A DNA stretch of 8,113 nucleotides from an uncultured Pseudomonadota bacterium (GTDB lineage Bacteria > Myxococcota_A > UBA796 > UBA9615), in contig CALCXL010000916.1 in NCBI GenBank assembly GCA_937907595.1, positions 1 to 8,113 of the forward strand, written 5' to 3'. The notes beneath the pieces were generated by a model. That model was given only the letters and a program-made list of their open reading frames with translations. It was not told where the DNA came from and ran no database searches. The translations under genes were made by a program, and so were the position numbers. This document shows, piece after piece, positions 5,685 through 8,113 of the stretch. Every line of letters starts with the position of its first letter. Positions within the stretch are counted from its first letter, which is position 1.

Positions 5685-6710
5685 TCAAGCCGATGCCGCC
5701 GCCGCCTTCGCCGCCTTCTTGCGCTCCCACTCCTTGTCGATGATCCCCTCGGCCTCGTACCAGGCGAAGATCCCGTCGATGGTCTCCTCCGTGCTGCGCG
5801 GCGAGTAGCCCAGCTCGGATGTCGCCTTGGCGTGGGACATGTCCGGGTTGGCCCGCAGCGCGTCCAGGGCCTCCTGCGTCACCGGCGGCCGCTGGCCCAG
5901 CGCCTTGAGGACCGGGCTGAGCGCGTGCAGGGTGTTGAGGAACCACCAGGGGATCGGCCCCGACGGCGGCGTGGTGTCCCTGCGCGCCGCGCACATGCGG
6001 GCCAGGTCGATGTTGGTCTGGTAGTGCCCGGAGAGGATGTAGGCCTCCCCCGTGCGGCCCTTCGCCTCGGCCGCCATGGCGCCGGCCACCACGTCGCGCA
6101 CGTCCACCCAGTTGAAGCCGCCAGGCCCCGGGCGGGGCGTCTTGCCGCGGTAGTAGGTGCGGAAGAACTTGCCCATGCGGCTGGCCTTGTAGTCGTAGGG
6201 GCCGACCACGCCGCAGGGGTTCACCACCACCGCGTCCAGGCCCTTGCCCGCCACCTCCAGCACCGCCTGCTGGCCCCGCCACTTGCTGCAGTTGTAGGCC
6301 GACTCGCTGTTCTCCACGGCGCCGCGCGTGGTCTCGTCGACCGGGGCGCCCAGGGTGTCGATGTCGTAGGCGTGGATGCTGCTGAAGTGCACCAGGCGCT
6401 TCGCCTTGCGCTCGTGGGCGACGGTGGCGACGTTGCGCGCGCCGTCGACGTTGACCGAGGGGACCAGCCCGCCCTTGTCGCCGGACGTGGAGATGACCGA
6501 GGCCAGGTGGTAGACGACGTCGCCTTCGTCGATGCAGTCGGCCAGGAACTTGGGGTCGCGGATGTCGCCGACCTTGCGCTCGACCTCCAGGCCCTCCAGC
6601 CCGATGCCGTGCTCCAGGTCCAGCGCGCGCACGACGCGCCCCTGCTCGAGCAGCTCACGCACCAGGGCCGCGCCGACGTGCCCTCCTGCTCCGGTGACGA
6701 CTGTGACCAT
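5685..6710 (-). CDS. NAD(P)-dependent extended SDR, epimerase/dehydratase or DFR-like
   Basis: The product has 341 residues. The N-terminal Rossmann fold starts at once with TGAGGHVG (6-13), the G-x-x-G-x-x-G nucleotide loop. It is followed by D31 after the second strand, D49-I (adenine-ring contact region), and H68-L-A-S. Catalytic residues are visible: S110/S111 in the FSS motif and Y139-N-C-S-K143 (Y-x3-K). NPCGVVGPYD (164-173) and the C-terminal substrate-binding part match the extended SDRs that include sugar-nucleotide epimerases, dihydroflavonol-reductase-like enzymes and 3-beta-hydroxysteroid dehydrogenases. The substrate cannot be assigned. The C-terminus ends in a lysine/alanine tail (331-341). 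The ATG at 6710 is preferred over the in-frame GTG at 6734 because GGAGGT (6719-6714) directly precedes it and the glycine loop then sits at the normal distance from the N-terminus. The gene lies 74 bases downstream of the large secreted-type gene and 32 bases before the 74-residue gene. Confidence 0.94.
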   Translation of the reverse strand: MVTVVTGAGGHVGAALVRELLEQGRVVRALDLEHGIGLEGLEVERKVGDIRDPKFLADCIDEGDVVYHLASVISTSGDKGGLVPSVNVDGARNVATVAHERKAKRLVHFSSIHAYDIDTLGAPVDETTRGAVENSESAYNCSKWRGQQAVLEVAGKGLDAVVVNPCGVVGPYDYKASRMGKFFRTYYRGKTPRPGPGGFNWVDVRDVVAGAMAAEAKGRTGEAYILSGHYQTNIDLARMCAARRDTTPPSGPIPWWFLNTLHALSPVLKALGQRPPVTQEALDALRANPDMSHAKATSELGYSPRSTEETIDGIFAWYEAEGIIDKEWERKKAAKAAAASA

Positions 6711-6724
6711 GCGACCTCCGTTAA

Positions 6725-6736
6725 GGGTGTTCACCC
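6725..6736. repeat. Short inverted repeat upstream of SDR start
   Basis: GGGTG-tt-CACCC, with arms of five bases, lies 15 to 26 bases upstream of the SDR start codon, just before the Shine-Dalgarno. A poor -10-like TAGAGT lies farther upstream on the minus strand (about 6750-6745), so the repeat could be an operator or a small leader hairpin. The arms are short and chance cannot be excluded. Confidence 0.2.
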
Positions 6737-6784
6737 GCGGAGGACTCTAACCGCGCCGACCCCTCAGGGCCAGCCGGCCGCCGA

Positions 6785-8113
6785 TCACTCGGGGTTGCAG
6801 TCCAACTCCAGCTGGAAGGCGCCCTCGTCCTGGTCGTAGCCGTCGACGACCACGAAGAAGGGGCCGCTGCCCTCGGGGGTGAAGGTGAGGCTGTTGAAGC
6901 CGTAGGCGATGGCGTTGGCGCTGCTGCACACGTTGCCGCTGCCGTCGAGGATGATGATGTCGTGGTTGACGTTGTAGGGCTCGGGGTCGATGAACCGGAA
7001 CTCCACCTCGCCCGCGCCGCCCTCCCAGGAGTAGACCAGCTCCGGCGCCTCGTAGTTGCCGGTGTTGATGGGGTAGCCGCTCAGGGCCCGCGTGGCGCCC
7101 TCGTCGCGCCCGGTGTTGCCGCTGACGGTCTGCCCGCAGGAGATGGTGCCCACCGCCGCGCACACGCCGATCTCGTCGCCGCAGTTGCTGCTCAGGGGGT
7201 AGGGCAGCTCGATGTTGCCGTCCGCCACCGTCGTCTCCCAGTTCCAGGGGCCGAAGTCCTTGTTGGTCTCCCAGACGTAGAGGTCCAGGTTGAGGCCCAC
7301 GCCGGTGTCGATGCCGCCGTACAGCGTCCAGGGGATGTCCCAGCACTCGGCGTCGGCCTCGGCGCGGGCGTAGGGGTCGACGTCGAAGTCCGGCCCGGCG
7401 ACGGAGTACAGCATCACCTGCGCGTCCACCTTCACGTAGACCTTCGCCTCGGCGTGGCCGGTGACCTGCCACTCGGGGCCGCGGGGGGCGGCGTCGAAGC
7501 GGCGGTCGTCCTCGTAGGCCCAGTTGCCGTCCTCGTACATGCCGCGCAGGTGCAGGTCGGCGACGACCTCGGCCCCGGCGGCGACCTCGGCCTCGGCGTC
7601 GGCCGCGACCTCGAAGCCGGCGGTGAAGGTCAGCTTCATGGTGCCGGCGACGGGCACGGGCCCGGCGGCGAAGGCGAAGGGACGGGTGAAGGACCCCAGC
7701 TCCTTCTCGGCGCCGTACTCCACCGCGCCGCTCAGGGTGGCGCGGAGCTCGGCGTCCAGCTCGAAGGGCACGTCCAGCTGCGCGTCGGCCCGCTTGAGGC
7801 TGAACCAGCCGAAGTCGGCGGACAGGCGCATCTGCGGGTCGAACTTCACGATGGCGCGGCTCAGTGCCACGTCGATGTCCACGCCGGCGTGGTTGCCCGA
7901 GTAGAGCGAGGTGCCGCTCCAGTCCCAGGTCTCCCGCTCCTCGTTCTCCCACACGATGGTCTCGTCGAAGCCGCCGTTGACGAAGACCTGGGCCAGCGTC
8001 GCCTGCTTCGTCTCCGCCACCACGCGGTCGTCCTGCACGTCCAGCCAGACGATCTCCTGCAGGTAGCCGCCGTCGGCCGTGCCCACCACCACGTCGCCCA
8101 CGCTCAGGGAGAC
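6785..8113 (-). CDS. Large secreted-type beta-rich protein with C-terminal PPC-like domain, 5' end outside window
   Basis: The frame is open to the right edge and gives at least 442 residues. The GTG at 8101 is not a credible start: coding continues upstream (VSLS before it), no signal peptide is seen, and no Shine-Dalgarno is present. The visible part begins with a beta-type segment, VGDVVVGTADGGYLQ (about 5-19) and a threonine/glutamine-rich ETKQATL turn (34-40), which may be a domain boundary. Residues 75-300 are long beta stretches, rich in alanine, acidic residues and aromatics, including an AADAEAEVAAGAEV repeat-like tract (about 170-183). From C318 to the end (four cysteines at 318, 326, 396 and 439) the pattern ISCG...VSGNT...Y...PE.VYSWE...DIIILD...FFVVVDGYD...G.FQLELDC resembles the pre-peptidase C-terminal (PPC) beta-sandwich found at the ends of secreted proteins. 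Surface or extracellular location is inferred. No enzymatic motif was found. Confidence 0.88.
   Translation of the reverse strand, partial: VSLSVGDVVVGTADGGYLQEIVWLDVQDDRVVAETKQATLAQVFVNGGFDETIVWENEERETWDWSGTSLYSGNHAGVDIDVALSRAIVKFDPQMRLSADFGWFSLKRADAQLDVPFELDAELRATLSGAVEYGAEKELGSFTRPFAFAAGPVPVAGTMKLTFTAGFEVAADAEAEVAAGAEVVADLHLRGMYEDGNWAYEDDRRFDAAPRGPEWQVTGHAEAKVYVKVDAQVMLYSVAGPDFDVDPYARAEADAECWDIPWTLYGGIDTGVGLNLDLYVWETNKDFGPWNWETTVADGNIELPYPLSSNCGDEIGVCAAVGTISCGQTVSGNTGRDEGATRALSGYPINTGNYEAPELVYSWEGGAGEVEFRFIDPEPYNVNHDIIILDGSGNVCSSANAIAYGFNSLTFTPEGSGPFFVVVDGYDQDEGAFQLELDCNPE

Noticed and set aside
5653..6282. Extension of the 74-residue protein to 284 codons
   Set aside because: The extra part is a frame-shifted shadow of the SDR gene, with glycine-rich low-complexity sequence.
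6747..7952. 401-codon minus-strand frame over the large secreted-type gene
   Set aside because: Almost entirely R, G and H; a shadow in another frame of the beta-rich protein.

Overview
The window is high-GC bacterial DNA, densely packed with genes. It suggests a member of the Myxococcota or a related deltaproteobacterial lineage. This is an inference from four things: the strongly G/C-ending codons, the number of predicted lipoproteins, a tandem FHA protein, and a large secreted-type beta-rich protein whose C-terminus resembles a pre-peptidase C-terminal domain. There is no rRNA, tRNA, CRISPR array or recognisable mobile element.

Layout. (1) 1-722, minus strand: a lamin-tail-domain (LTD) lipoprotein whose last codons overlap the start of a VTC-domain (polyphosphate-polymerase family) gene cut by the left edge. 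(2) 723-945: a divergent control region with a reasonable sigma70-like promoter for the LTD gene. (3) 946-3437, plus strand: two genes coupled by an ATGA overlap. The first encodes a secreted, beta-rich, possibly outer-membrane protein and the second a calcineurin-like metallophosphoesterase lipoprotein. (4) 3468-4103, minus strand: a cysteine-containing lipoprotein of unknown family, convergent with the phosphoesterase and divergent from the next gene. (5) 4257-5273, plus strand: a cytoplasmic protein with two FHA-type modules. (6) 5274-5427: a short gap that contains only a possible 19-codon membrane peptide. (7) 5428-8113, minus strand: a 74-residue uncharacterised protein, an NAD(P)-dependent extended SDR/epimerase-like enzyme, and the 3' part of a large secreted-type protein that runs off the right edge.

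How the genes relate. Most products look envelope-bound: three lipoproteins, one signal-peptide protein and one large beta-rich protein. The clearest functional pairings are LTD lipoprotein with VTC protein at the left edge, secreted protein with metallophosphoesterase lipoprotein by overlap, and SDR enzyme with the 74-residue protein by a 32-base gap. The LTD/VTC pair points to the widespread but poorly understood CotH kinase / VTC / DUF4956 neighbourhood. Its other members, if present, would lie left of this window. I found no complete, clearly new multi-gene system inside the window. The best leads are the LTD-VTC pair, the small gene after the SDR, and the C8 tract inside the candidate promoter spacer near 4130.
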